Shown here: in pieces, positions 38,045 to 48,799 of the stretch
How the letters are laid out: every line of letters starts with the position of its first letter
Position numbering within the stretch: the first letter of the stretch is position 1
Origin: Mytilus trossulus
Lineage: Eukaryota; Mollusca; Bivalvia; Mytilida; Mytilidae
Direction: 5' to 3'
Assembly (NCBI RefSeq): GCF_036588685.1
Contig: NC_086375.1
Span: 45,043,270 to 45,107,269 of the forward strand
Length of the DNA: 64,000 nucleotides
Notes under the pieces: model-generated
What the model was told of the DNA's origin: nothing
The model's input: only the letters and a program-made list of their open reading frames with translations
The model's database searches: none
Program-made: the position numbers and the translations under genes

Positions 38045-38420
38045 TCCTGTACCAAGTCAGGAATATAGCCACTGTTATATTATAGTTCGTTTCTGTGTGT
38101 ATTACATTTTAACGTTGTGTTTCCGTTGTGTCGTTTATTTCTGTTATATTTGAGTGTGAATTCACCTTACTATAAGACCTGTCACGGTACTTTTCTATCC
38201 CAAATTTATGTATTTGGTTTTGATGTTATATTTGTTATTCTCATCGGATTTTGTAGGATAATCTTAGTTCGTTTCTCTGTGTGTTACATTTTAATGTTGT
38301 GTCGTTGTTCTCCTCTTATATTTAATGCGTTTCCCTCAGTTTTAGTTTGTTACCCCGGTTTTTGTTGTCCATAGATTTACGAGTTTGGAACAGCGGTATA
38401 CTACTGTTGCCTTTATTTAT
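38045..38420 (+). repeat. Repeat family C copy
   Basis: Starts cctgtaccaagtcaggaatatagcc and ends gaacagcggtatactactgttgcctttatttat. It is very similar to the copy at 35.18 kb. Confidence 0.8.
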
Positions 38421-38805
38421 TCCTTTAATCTATAACCAACTAATATGATAGTTTGTTCTAGGCACACGTAAGCTTTTACAAATCAAAATTTAAACGAAGA
38501 ACATACAAAGGATTGCGTATTGTACTTTTTAATATCTTACATGATAAAATATCCCTCTCTCAGAAAAAAAACCAAGTAAAACAATTAATATTCAAAATCT
38601 AATATTTTCTTTTAAAGTTGTAGTTTATTCATTCTGAAAAAATGTAAATTCTTGTATCAATAAGCCTAGATATAAAAAATATTAAAAAAAATACAGAATA
38701 GAGAAATATGTATGAACAAATAGCAGTAGTCTCTTGTAAAAACTAAAGTTAATTTACAAATGATAGACAGCAGAAGTATTCAAATCTATATTTCAATGTA
38801 TGAAG
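38421..38805. other. Non-coding DNA
   Basis: A+T-rich with no gene recognised. Confidence 0.35.
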
Positions 38806-38807
38806 TT

Positions 38808-38995
38808 AGGGTATCGGTGGCAAAATGATCTAAGTAGTTCTAATTCTGTGTTCACTAGCAAGTCAACACGGAGGTTGTGAGTTCGAACCCCGCTCGGTTT
38901 GGTCCATTCGATTACAATCTTAATTGACGAGGATTGTCACTTTTCCTATAGAAGGTCGCTGTTTTCTCCGTGCACTACGTTTCCTTCACCAATAA
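38808..38995 (+). repeat. tRNA-derived SINE
   Basis: An RNA polymerase III-type head is visible: an A-box-like ggtggcaaaatgatctaag (38,816-38,834) and a B-box gagttcgaacccc (38,879-38,891) about 45 bp apart, as in a tRNA gene. A core (ggattgtcacttttcctata, gaaggtcgctgttttctccg, ttccttcaccaataaa) follows and resembles the fragment at 1.2 kb. No foldable acceptor stem remains, so this is not a working tRNA gene. Confidence 0.7.
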
Positions 38996-39300
38996 AAGAG
39001 GGACGACAGATACCAAAAGGACAGTCAAACTCATAAATCGAAACTAAACTGACAACGCCATGGCTAAAATTGATAAAGACAAACAGACAAACAAAAGTAC
39101 ACATGACACAACAGAGAAAACTAAAGAATAAACAACACGAACCCCACAAAAAACTAGGGGTGATCTCAGGTGCTCCAGGAGGGTAAGCAGATCTTGCTCC
39201 TCATGTGGCAACCGTCGTGTTGCTTATGTGATAACAAATCCGGTAAATAGTCGGTAAAAAAAATTTAAAAAAAAAATCCGGTAAATAAGACTATAAGGAT
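38985..39300 (-). repeat. Family B: 3' non-coding region of the Penelope-like element
   Basis: The best family B copy (aaaagagggacgacagataccaaaagg .. gtgatctcaggtgctccaggagggtaagcag .. gtcgtgttgcttatgtgataacaaatccggtaaat). It is contiguous with reverse-transcriptase coding DNA to its right, which explains the family B fragments scattered through the window as 5'-truncated Penelope-like insertions. A small tandem of atccggtaaata occurs at 39,236-39,288. Confidence 0.65.
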
Positions 39301-39319
39301 CTTATTCGGTAGGTAACAT

Positions 39320-40350
39320 TTATGAAACGGAAGGCGATTGTAGTAACGACGTAAGGAACAGATCCGATATCAGTTGTGAAACGGTTATTCTATAACGGTC
39401 AACCAACTCGTGATGGCGTCCGTAAAATTTACGAAGGGATGATTTCAACTTCACCATTTGAAACTCTTGGTTTAATAGCTTCCTTGTGAGCAGTAACCCT
39501 CTATCAAGAAAATCATGATAGGAAATACAGGCACGGGAATATCGTATCAATTGGGATATATATACACCGTATGCAGGTGCTGCTAGAATGTTGCTACTTA
39601 GAAATGGAAAGTTCACAATTGGAAAACTGAAATCACATCTTTTGTATAATGTTTTGCTCATTGTCTAGATGTAAGTCAAGATATGAGGCCGACTTACCTG
39701 TTTCTGTAGTTTCCTTTATCTCTAGTTCGATGGGATAGATGCGTTCCACATAGTAACCAAATTTTGAATTATTTAGTGAAAGAAAATCATCTACATAGCG
39801 GAAAGTAGAGTTAAAGGATATCGCTAACTTCTTATCTTTCTTCCTGAGAAGTTCCTGCATGAAGTCAGCCTAATAATAATAAAGAAACAAGTAGGCAAGT
39901 AGAGGGGCACAATTTGTTCCAATTGGAATACCGACAGTCTGTTGAAAAAACATGTCCTTCGAACGTAACAAATATGTTGTCAATCAAGAAATCTAGCATC
40001 TTAATAATATCAGTTTCAGAGATTTTTTTGTTTGAATCCGAGTGATCCTTCAAGTGATCCTTCACAAAGTAGGATGTATCCCTCCCTAAGACAAGATACG
40101 TGTATCTACGTTGGCCATTCTTTTTTATGAAGCAAAGCAATACCAACTCTTTCAATTTGTCTTTTAGGTTGGAATGTGGAATACTTGTGTAAAGAGTAGA
40201 AAAGTCAAATATTTTAATACTACTTGTATAGCAAGATGAAAGAGATTTAGATTTTATGTACTCTAAAAGATCTTTGAAATTTTCAAGTATCCAAACTGGC
40301 CTCCACGAAATAGTCAGAAAGTGGTGCTTAATAGTGGCCTTAAAACACAA
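39320..40350 (-). pseudogene. Penelope-like reverse transcriptase, frameshifted
   Basis: Three minus-strand frames (40,350-39,865, 39,860-39,633 and 39,661-39,320) in three different phases carry consecutive parts of one polymerase. The first has motif A as IFDFSTLYTSIPHSNLKDKL, characteristic of Penelope-like elements, and ends near a frameshift after the GIP-G-x-CAP-type motif. The second has the catalytic RYVDDFLSL (YxDD box). The third carries the C-terminal region (LLTRKLLNQEFQMVKLKSSL, RKFYGRHHELVDRY). A T6 run near 39,945 is a likely frameshift site. No GIY-YIG endonuclease is seen. The copy is inactive. The N-terminal side ends near 40,350 without an obvious start, so it is also 5'-truncated. 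Confidence 0.75.
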
Positions 40351-40844
40351 ACCAATTAATCATGTATGCAGTTGTAGTGGTCAACAGGATTATATGCTAG
40401 TTGGTAAAATAATATTTTGATTCTTTAAATTAACTAAGGTTTAAACTTACAACGTTAAAATATACCTTATATGAAGTTTTCTTTGATTTCAAGATCTTTT
40501 TGGTCGTATAGGTTTAACTGTTTCGGTCTATATGGTCTATATTTTTTCTAGGCTTTCAAATATTCGGCTTGGAGGGTTCCTGATTAATTTAAATAGAAAA
40601 AGCGATTCGAACAAGTGCTGTTTTCATTCTTTACATCATTAATACTGCTGCCTGTGGACTTCAATGAAAGCATCTCAATGTGTTTAGGCCTTATAAATAA
40701 ACTTTATCTTTCTAAGGTTTAGGATTTAGCGTTCCTGAGAAAGGAAAATACAGACAAGCTCGTCGAACACACCAATAATCTTGTTTTATTAATATAAAAC
40801 TAATATGCAACCGTCAATAATTGAACAGTTAACGGCTATTCAAT
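40351..40844. other. Non-coding DNA
   Basis: No gene is recognised. Confidence 0.35.
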
Positions 40845-40995
40845 AGTTATCAAAGGTACTAAGATTATAATTTAGTACACCAGAAGTGAGTTACGTCTAC
40901 ATAAGACTAATCAGTGACGCTCAAATTAAAATATTTATAAAGCCAAACAAGTAAAAAGTAGAAGAGCATTGAGGATCCAAAATTCCTAGTGTTTA
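40845..40995 (-). repeat. Repeat family A, inverted fragment
   Basis: Starts atcaaaggtactaagattataatttagtac, then acgtctacataagac, atcagtgacgctcaaattaaaat, aagagcattgaggatcc, aaaattcc. Confidence 0.7.
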
Positions 40996-43068
40996 GCTCT
41001 CCATTTCCCATATATTTAATATGTGAACACTTATATGGTAACTAAATGTATGAACATATGTCAACCAGTTAATAACAGTAGGCAAACCACAGTAGCATAT
41101 GTATTTTCAGAAAGTACTTGAAAATAAAAAGGGAAAATACATTCTTTTGGCACACTGAAATTTATATAAACCATATACTTCCTTCTCTCTGTAACAGCTT
41201 CCTTTATAAGAAATAAGTAAAATCCAATAAAAGCAACACAGCCTTCTATTTTTACACATAAACTCCAATATTCATAAAACAGAAAACCTAAAGCTGATTT
41301 GTCTAACTGAAATTTCTACGTTTCAGAGACTGTTGACCACCATACAAGAGAATGTCTTTGACATGTTTATTAAGAAAGAAATTATACAATAAAAATTGTG
41401 TTTACATTTTATTTGATATTTCTGACTTTTATTTATTATTTTAAAGTTCTAAACTCATCAAACAATTTTTTTATAGAAAAAATATAACATCTTTTAAAAC
41501 AAAAAACTGGCTGTAAATACCATATATCAAAGTTATTCATCCATTACCTCTGACAAATACATCCATTACCTCTGACAAATATAGAATTTGGTATGAATTG
41601 CATCAAATTTTGGATACTTCTATCTTATTGCAAGATTCAAATGTATATGTAATTCAAATCTTAATTAAGTATGTAAAATACAACAAATTTAAACAAAAAA
41701 TACCTTTAAATATACAACTGTATTAGCAGCAGCTTGTTTCAAAAGTAACAACAACAATATAATCAATTGAAATGAGATGGAAACAAAATATATGTGTATG
41801 TAAAATACAAAATTTTTGAAACAAATCCTATCTAGTGGGAAATAAGTAACCTGGAAATGATTTGGAAATGTAAAAAAAAAACTTAAAAAACAAGTAAAAG
41901 ATGAAACAAATTTCTATTTGGTATAAATTCTAAAAAATGGGTATGAATAAACATCTTTGGCATTTAAAAATACATGAAGTGAACTAGAGATAAGCTAACA
42001 GACTGTTTTAACTTGAAATGCTAAAGTAATTGACCAAATCTTTCATTGACTGATCCAATTCAGAAGTAAGAGGCTTTTTATTTATTATAAAGTATTTTTT
42101 TACATAATTAACAGTATATAATATTTTGTTGGGTTTAAAAACATGATACATCTTTACTCTTTAAAAAAAAACTATGGAAAATCAAATCAAGTGTATACAA
42201 ATTCATATAACTAATCTATGTACAATGAAAATCTGACACTTTTAATCATTAACCTGTTTTATTGCTATTTTGTGCATTTTTCCTTTGATCTTTTTTTGTG
42301 ATAATTTTCATATCATGCTACTTGCTTGAGATGGAAAATTATTGCTAGAAACTAAGCATACACGTGGCGTTGCTAATGAAATTGACATGAAATTGACACG
42401 AAATTGACAACGTCGTCATAGGTAAAATAGCAATAAAAAGATTATCATTGTTCATCTCATCTCGATTGCCTTTCTCGCTTTCGCCGTTCGGGCTCAAGCG
42501 AGAAAATCAATCTCGTTGAGATGAACACCGATAATCTATAAGTATCACTAAACAAAGTTGCTATAATCAATTGAAGTGAGATGGAAAAAAAATATACGTG
42601 TATGTAAAAGTGCTCTTTTTCTGTTCTTTTTAATTCTTATAGCTTGGAGATGTGCTATACAAAATGGGACTTATAATAAAAAGTTGATATTATAAGTTAT
42701 TGTTCAATAAAGTTAAAGGTTTTAATTGTTTTGTAGACCAATGTTTACCAACTTTAGAATTACTGATTTGTCTTATAAAAATTGTAAAGGAATATTTCTT
42801 TCTACACTTCAAAAACTTTTTTTCAAGTATGAAATTTAACTAAACCAAACTTGGATTATTGTACAACATAGGTATAATGAGACAACTAAGAGCCACAAAT
42901 GATATAAATCAGATGAGTATTTATCACATAATAAGCATGATTAGCTGAGATCAGCATACAAGTGGATTGTGTCCAAAGTACAAGAAATGAGATATCCATA
43001 TCACCAGTAATGCTTTGGGACATTGCAATAAAAAAGACTTAGATAACAGGTCCAATAAACCTTCATTG
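40996..43068. other. 3' flank / possible 3' UTR of the TIR-STING gene
   Basis: A+T-rich, no coding. The last TIR-STING stop is at 43,069-43,071 and minus-strand transcription would enter this stretch. A minus-strand AATAAA (forward TTTATT) lies near 42,077. Short tandem duplications occur, such as atccattacctctgacaaata at 41,539 and 41,560, and tcaattgaaatgagatgg at 41,763 with a variant at 42,568. Confidence 0.35.
42439..42537. mobile_element. Small foldback MITE
   Basis: agattatcattgttcatctcatctcgattgcc..ctcgctt on the left pairs with aagcgag..tcaatctcgttgagatgaacaccgataatct on the right. The arms are about 42 bp at high identity, with a G+C-rich loop (tcgccgttcgggctc). Non-coding. Confidence 0.75.
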
Positions 43069-43127
43069 TCAATCTTTCATACTCTGGATTTTCTGCTCCA
43101 TTATATCTGCTAAGGAATCTGTCATAT
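43069..43127 (-). CDS. TIR-STING: TIR-STING exon 5 (C-terminal exon)
   Basis: A 59-nt coding part preceded on the minus strand by tttttatttcag (acceptor). Its phase matches the preceding exon: the split codon gives Asp, then MTDSLADIMEQKIQSMKD and TGA. This aligns with the last helix of the STING ligand-binding domain (SLSQEVLRHLRQEE in human), so the protein stops exactly at the end of the domain. No C-terminal tail with a TBK1/IRF3-type motif is present. The assignment rests on phase, splice signal and helix similarity across an 11.4-kb intron, so it is less certain than exons 1-4. Confidence 0.7.
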
Positions 43128-43181
43128 CTGAAATAAAAATTCATCAAATATATAAAATTAATATCCAAAACATTTATTTCA

Positions 43182-43529
43182 AATGGTAATTTTTGAAATC
43201 TCAAGAAGAGATTTTATATGAATTTATAGGGTTAAATATACTTACCATGAAATTACATTTATATTATATAGAATATGTTTGCTTTCACAACATGTTCTCA
43301 TCGCAATTACCTAGGTGATTAAAAATTACATCCATGAGATGTACTCACCTACGTCATAGTTTACCTGTGTAACATACACTAGCTTTAGTTTTAATTTGTC
43401 GTTTAATTGAATAATTTCAATTAAGTGAACAAAAAACTGAATTTATTCCAGGGGTGGTGGTGGATTGTGGTAAGTATATTTAACCCTATAAATTCATATA
43501 AAATCTCTTCTTGAGATTTCAAAAATTAC
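43182..43529. mobile_element. Short inverted-repeat element with GGTTAAATATACTTACCA ends
   Basis: Positions 43,182-43,247 and 43,464-43,529 are essentially perfect reverse complements (about 65 bp), ending inward in GGTTAAATATACTTACCA. The interior (about 215 bp) is non-coding and its left 170 bp recur, inverted, at 53,762-53,930. It lies about 55 bp 5' of TIR-STING exon 5 on the transcribed strand, within the last intron. Confidence 0.85.
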
Positions 43530-43599
43530 CATTTTATATGAATTTGGTTAAATATACTTACCATGAAATTACATTTATATTATATAGAATATTTACTGA

Positions 43600-46500
43600 T
43601 TAACAAGCAGTATTTCATTTGGCGGAGGATAAATTCTCTCACACACATACAATTTCAACATATAAAAAATTATGTGAAATTTTTTTAAAAAGTAACTCCA
43701 TTAAATTTTGTAAAATACGGATATTAGTAAAAACCGAAATTACTGAATTTATTATACAATGAAGCTATGCTGCATAACTAAATGTATATCAATGGCAAAC
43801 TTTGCAGATTGTATAAATACAAGTATGCAAAATTAATAGACTTGATGTAGAGTTGTCTCAATGGCACTCGCATGTATATATATACCCCATCTTTCTATAT
43901 CTGATAGATAAATAATCTGCAGGTCAGTATAGAAATAATTATATTAAAGCTCCTTCATTATGAGCTAAATGTGTTGTAATATTGATGCAACAGTAAATAA
44001 GCATTTATTTCTGAATAGGTTGTTCTTGTTGCTTGTACAAATCGACAAGAACTAATCCAACCTTAATTTCATTAATTCCACTTTGAAACTTAAGTTTATT
44101 TGGAAACATTATTACCTTTCCATTGTTTTCTCTATATTAATATAATAACATATAATATATGATTGCTGTCGTCTTTTGATAACCTGATCAATATCACATC
44201 TTTCGAAATAAATTCTTTTCTACTTAATTAAAGAATTATAATCAATTAAAATATACTTTGTAAATAGGTGTCCTTAATACAATCAAAGTTTATTAAAGAC
44301 TCAAACCAAAGTTTGCTTCTCTGCTAGATATACTACTTTTAATATTTTATAGATTTAGAATAAAATATTTTCATCAAGAGAAGTCTTGTACTATATGTCA
44401 TATTGTATAATGACAATTCTCTAAACTGACTAAATTTTAAAAATCTGATAAAATTTCTATGAGTGATAGAACCTTTGAATACAATGTCTACCATTTCAAC
44501 CATGAACAATATTTTAGTTTTGTATTGGACTACTCAAGTGTAAAAATACAGAAATGGACAAATCAGTGGAAAAGTTTCAGTATAAATGTTTCCATTGATA
44601 TACTACTTCCACAGAATATTTGGATGTTGAGCTGAATTAAAGCCATGATTGTTGTCCTTATAAATCCAAAAAGAATGCTAACAGATGATTTTCTCCAGCT
44701 ATGAAAAATCTGTCTAAAATAAAATGTTTTGATATTTCTAATTAACATTTCACAACGGTTAACTTTCTAGAATATCTTGCTATGTACAGTTCCAAATTTA
44801 AGGAAACAAAAATTTGACATAATGAACAACTCTTGTATGTTGCTCTTGACAATTGTTTATATTAATTTCAGAAATTATTTCGCTATCAGAAATACTAAAA
44901 TGCAACTTGTCAAATATAGTTCTATAGTTGTATTTAAAGAAAAACACTTGTTTGGCAATATGGAAAACACTTGTACTAACTTGCAGTATCCTTAAGTGTT
45001 CTTAGGTATTTCAGAAATGGTTTCACTATCAAAAATGCTCATTTTATTTCTGTCTTGGTTCACCTCATCTGAATCCTATACATTCTGATATGATTCAATA
45101 TATATCAACCAAACAGCTTTTGGTATATCATTTGGTTAACTTAGTCACTCAGAAGAAATTTGCATTTGTCCCCAAATTTGGCAAAAACAAAATTAATGTG
45201 ATTTAAATAATCACATCTTTCAAAACAATATTGAATCAAAATTCAAAGTAATTGTTTAAAATAAACACATTTCAATTTTGTGTAGCATATTCTTGTATGA
45301 GATACTAACTCTATGCTATATATCTACAATGTATATTATTCTGGCTGGTAATATGGAAATTGAAAAGTGAATAATTACCATCAATTCCGAGATTAAAATC
45401 ACATGCATTCGGAAAACCTTCCTGCATGTAGATAATACACAACTTGACTTTGACCAGACTAGATTTTTGTAACTTTATGCTTATAATGAGCAAAAATAAA
45501 AATAAACAGTGACATTTTAATATTTAGGTATAATATTAAGAAAATGTCTCGCATTTGATTTGATATAATCATGGAATTATCATACTATATTTTACTTCCA
45601 TGTACTATTCTTAGACTATTGAAAGCTATTTGCTAACTATTAATCAGTCTTTTGAATAAATTGCTTTTCCTATATTTTGCTGTTAGATTAACTGCTTCTA
45701 CACTGGTGCTAAAATTTGAGAACCAATTGAAAAGTATATATATTATATGTTTATATTGGTACATCATGTGTTACTCCAAAAAAAAAAACCTCTTCTTTTT
45801 TACTGCATCTCGTAAAGACTGACTAAATAAAGGTTTATATAAAGAGCTGTATAATAGATAGTTTCAAATCTTGAGAAACTACTTCAATTTCCTAGACCTG
45901 ATGATGTCTAGCATTTTAAATAAATCCTGCATCCACAATGCTTTAAATCTTATTTATTTATTTACCAATATTTTACTAATTTTTGTACAAGATCTAAATT
46001 AATGATAATCTTGTTTCTATAAATCAGCATATTTGAGTCCTCTATACTGCAGAATTCTGAATCAATATTTAACACTAGGAAAAACAATGTGTAGCCATTG
46101 CATAAACTGTTGGGTTCTACCAATCTCACATTAAGAATAAAACAGACCCAATGAATGAATCCTTATAGCAGAAATTTGCCCATCTGTTGGCATTGCTTAG
46201 AAAACTTAAGATGTAAATTAAGGCATAATTTTCTATCTTTAAAAGAGCATCCAAACTCCTTTTGCTTTCGTGATTGGAAGATATATGTATAATTTGACAG
46301 TGATTCCCATATAGTGAGGGTTACAAGATAGTCTCTAAAGTCTTACGTTATCACCTCTTTTTTGTGTACTCAAAACAAAACAGAATTAGTACATATTATA
46401 TTATATGCATTGGCAATGTACACTCTGAATTATGTAATCAATATACAAGCCATTACCTTGAATGAGTCTGTTAAATGCATCATGACATCCACTAAACTCT

Positions 46501-47080
46501 TTATTCAATAGACATTCTAATGTTTACATACAAACATATAAAAGCCTTTGTTTCCTTACTGCCGACAAAAATAACATTGGTTATAGCAGTTTATACTTAT
46601 AATATTCATGTTCTTCTTGCCATAAGTAAACTGACCATGAAATTTAATATTAGTAAAAAGAGTTGTCACAAGCGATCAACTGTATTTAGAACAGTGCTCC
46701 ATTCTTACTGTCTCCATGTCTGTTAGAGCATTGGAGAATTATTTATCAGTAAAAAAATAATTAATATTTACAGCAATTTGCTGTTCTGGAAAAATATTTC
46801 AGGCTTCTAAGAATTACTGTCCTGATTTAAACTGGACATATTTAAAAGAAGTATGTATTGGTATGCTTAAAGTTTGAACTGCAATCAAATTTGTATTGTA
46901 CTAGATAACAATGTATTATTTTAGTGTCTTTAATATCTGTCTTGACTATTTCCAGACACTTGTTCAATATATTATCAATATGAGCAAATATGTTAATTGA
47001 CTAAACTGTTGGTTCATCACAAAAAACAATGTGCAACCAAATATTAGCTATGCTTGTGTTGTTTTAAAATATAATAAAAA
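43600..47080. other. Non-coding intronic DNA (last TIR-STING intron)
   Basis: A+T-rich with no recognised coding sequence. Open frames of 60-72 codons occur (44,563-44,995, 45,311-45,493, 46,520-46,726) but their compositions are noise-like. Confidence 0.4.
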
Positions 47081-47084
47081 TAGA

Positions 47085-47971
47085 CATAATGTTCCCTGGT
47101 TGGAAGGATGTCTAGAAAAGTCAGATAGATCTGGACTTAAATTCACTAGTCTGATTCTAATTTATTTTATTTGCAACAATCATCCACGTGCAATTCTATG
47201 CTCCATAAATATCAATGTGCAATCAATAAATAGTTATGATTTAATTTTATGTAAGATATCAAATCTGTATTTTATTAGAATGAATGAAACTTACAGATTC
47301 TAAATCATGCATATTGTTCTAGTTCCTATGTTTCCTGTATGAAACATGTCAACATTAATCAAATAGACTTGGACAAAATCCCTATTCTATTTTTTAAATT
47401 CTATAGTGATCCATTGAGCACGTTTTATTTTCAATAAATATGGTTCATGTTCCCTGAATGGAATGTTAACCAAATAAACATCATCAGTTGTGTGGAAAAT
47501 CCCTATTCTGATTGTGATGTATTTATCAACTGTTAAAACAGTATCACTGTTGGTCTACGCTCCCTGTATGGAACGTTTTCCAAATAAAACAATCAGAAAT
47601 GGGCAGATTCCCTTTTCTGATTGAAATTTATTGAACCAATTGAGGTTCTAGTCACAATAGTGGTATACGCTCCCATACGGACGTTTTCCACATTAAAATA
47701 ATCAGATCTGGTCAAAATACCTATTCTGATTTTAATATAGTGATGTGTTTACACAGTCTCGTGTACCAGGCGTACACGTAACAGACTGCAAATTGTAAAC
47801 AATCGACTGAACCAATTGAGGTTCTAGTAACAATAGTGGTATACGCTCCCATACGGACGTTTTCCACATGAAAAACAATCAGATCTGGTCAAAATTCCTA
47901 TTCTGATTTTAATATAGTGATGTGTTTACACAGTCTCGTGTAGACAAGACTGCAAATTGTAAACAATCGAC
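47085..47971 (+). repeat. Minisatellite / tandem repeat with units of about 130-176 bp
   Basis: The last two units are nearly identical: 47,632-47,807 (176 bp) and 47,808-47,971 (164 bp), sharing tgaaccaattgaggttctag, gtatacgctcccatacggac, gttttccacat, aatcagatctggtcaaaat, tatagtgatgtgtttacaca and ctgcaaattgtaaacaatcg. Older units upstream share gctccctgtatggaacgttttcc and tcccttttctgattg (47,550-47,630, 47,455-47,520) and, more weakly, 47,090-47,165 and 47,325-47,410. Decay increases leftward, so the array grew at its right end. Confidence 0.8.
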
Positions 47972-48164
47972 TTTATCCAAACTTTACACTCGACCCGTTT
48001 CGTAGCATTGCTCTAATGCAGTGAAAATCCGGTCACCTGAGCGTGAAAAAAGAAATAAACATCCGTTTAAATATATATCTTTTTAAAAACGTAGCACTCA
48101 CGTAACATGTCCGATTTTGACAGCTAAATTCTGCCTTTCCTCGGACCCGATTTAATGTTTGAAA

Positions 48165-48221
48165 ATGGCGGCTAAAAGGTCCTTTTCTATGTCGTCGTAT
48201 TTCCAGACTCGTAAGCTGTAA
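48165..48221 (+). CDS. Possible short first exon (very tentative)
   Basis: aaaATGGCGGCTAAAAGG starts an 18-codon frame (MAAKRSFSMSSYFQTRKL then stop) in a locally G+C-richer stretch (48,000-48,240). The start context is good and a CTC/GTAAGC donor-like site lies inside the frame. It could be a first exon of a gene carried by the surrounding element. No downstream exon could be joined and chance is quite possible. Confidence 0.15.
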   Translation: MAAKRSFSMSSYFQTRKL

Positions 48222-48377
48222 AAATGACGAAAACGTGCATATCAGAAACTTGGCAGAAGCGCTGTATTCTGATTCACATTAAATTAATCGTATACCGATA
48301 TTCCAAAAACAAATAATGTCTTTATAAAACATAAGGATTTTCAACAGTTAACTGTTAAAAATCCTTGCCGACGAGAA

Positions 48378-48749
48378 ATGTTCCTTCATCCAAGCATATC
48401 TTGGATGTGCAGGATGAAGGTCATTCTTAGAATATGAGCCTGAGGCTCGAAAGTAATGAATTAGCTTAACTTCTCTTTGAGGGGTGAAGCTTACATATAA
48501 TATCTCTGTTTAAAGAAACAAAGTATACCTGGCCAGTGACCTTGACCCTAGTATATAAGCACCTGTTCCATAATAACTTGTCATAATTTAAAGCAAGTTT
48601 GTGTCGACCAAATATAAAACCCAGTGGAAAAGGGTGGGTCTGACTGATAATCCCTAGGGTGGGAATTAATTACTTTCGAGCCTCAGGCTCATATTCTAAG
48701 AATGACCTTCATCCTGCACATCCAAGATATGCTTGGATGAAGGAACATT
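48378..48749. repeat. About 77-bp perfect inverted repeat block at the DIRS-like left boundary
   Basis: 48,378-48,453 (gttccttcatccaagcatat, cttggatgtgcaggatgaagg, tcattcttagaatatgagcc, tgaggctcgaaagt) and 48,672-48,747 are exact reverse complements, separated by about 215 bp. The enclosed DNA (48,453-48,585) is itself the reverse complement of 53,581-53,715, so two levels of inverted repeat are superposed. Confidence 0.85.
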
Positions 48750-48799
48750 CTTATTCATATTTCGCCTTCGGTCTCAAGTAATGAATTAGCTTGTTTAAA

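Noticed and set aside
38808-38895. Possible tRNA gene
   Set aside because: A- and B-box-like elements are present, but I could not form an acceptor stem or anticodon arm. The SINE core that follows explains the signal.
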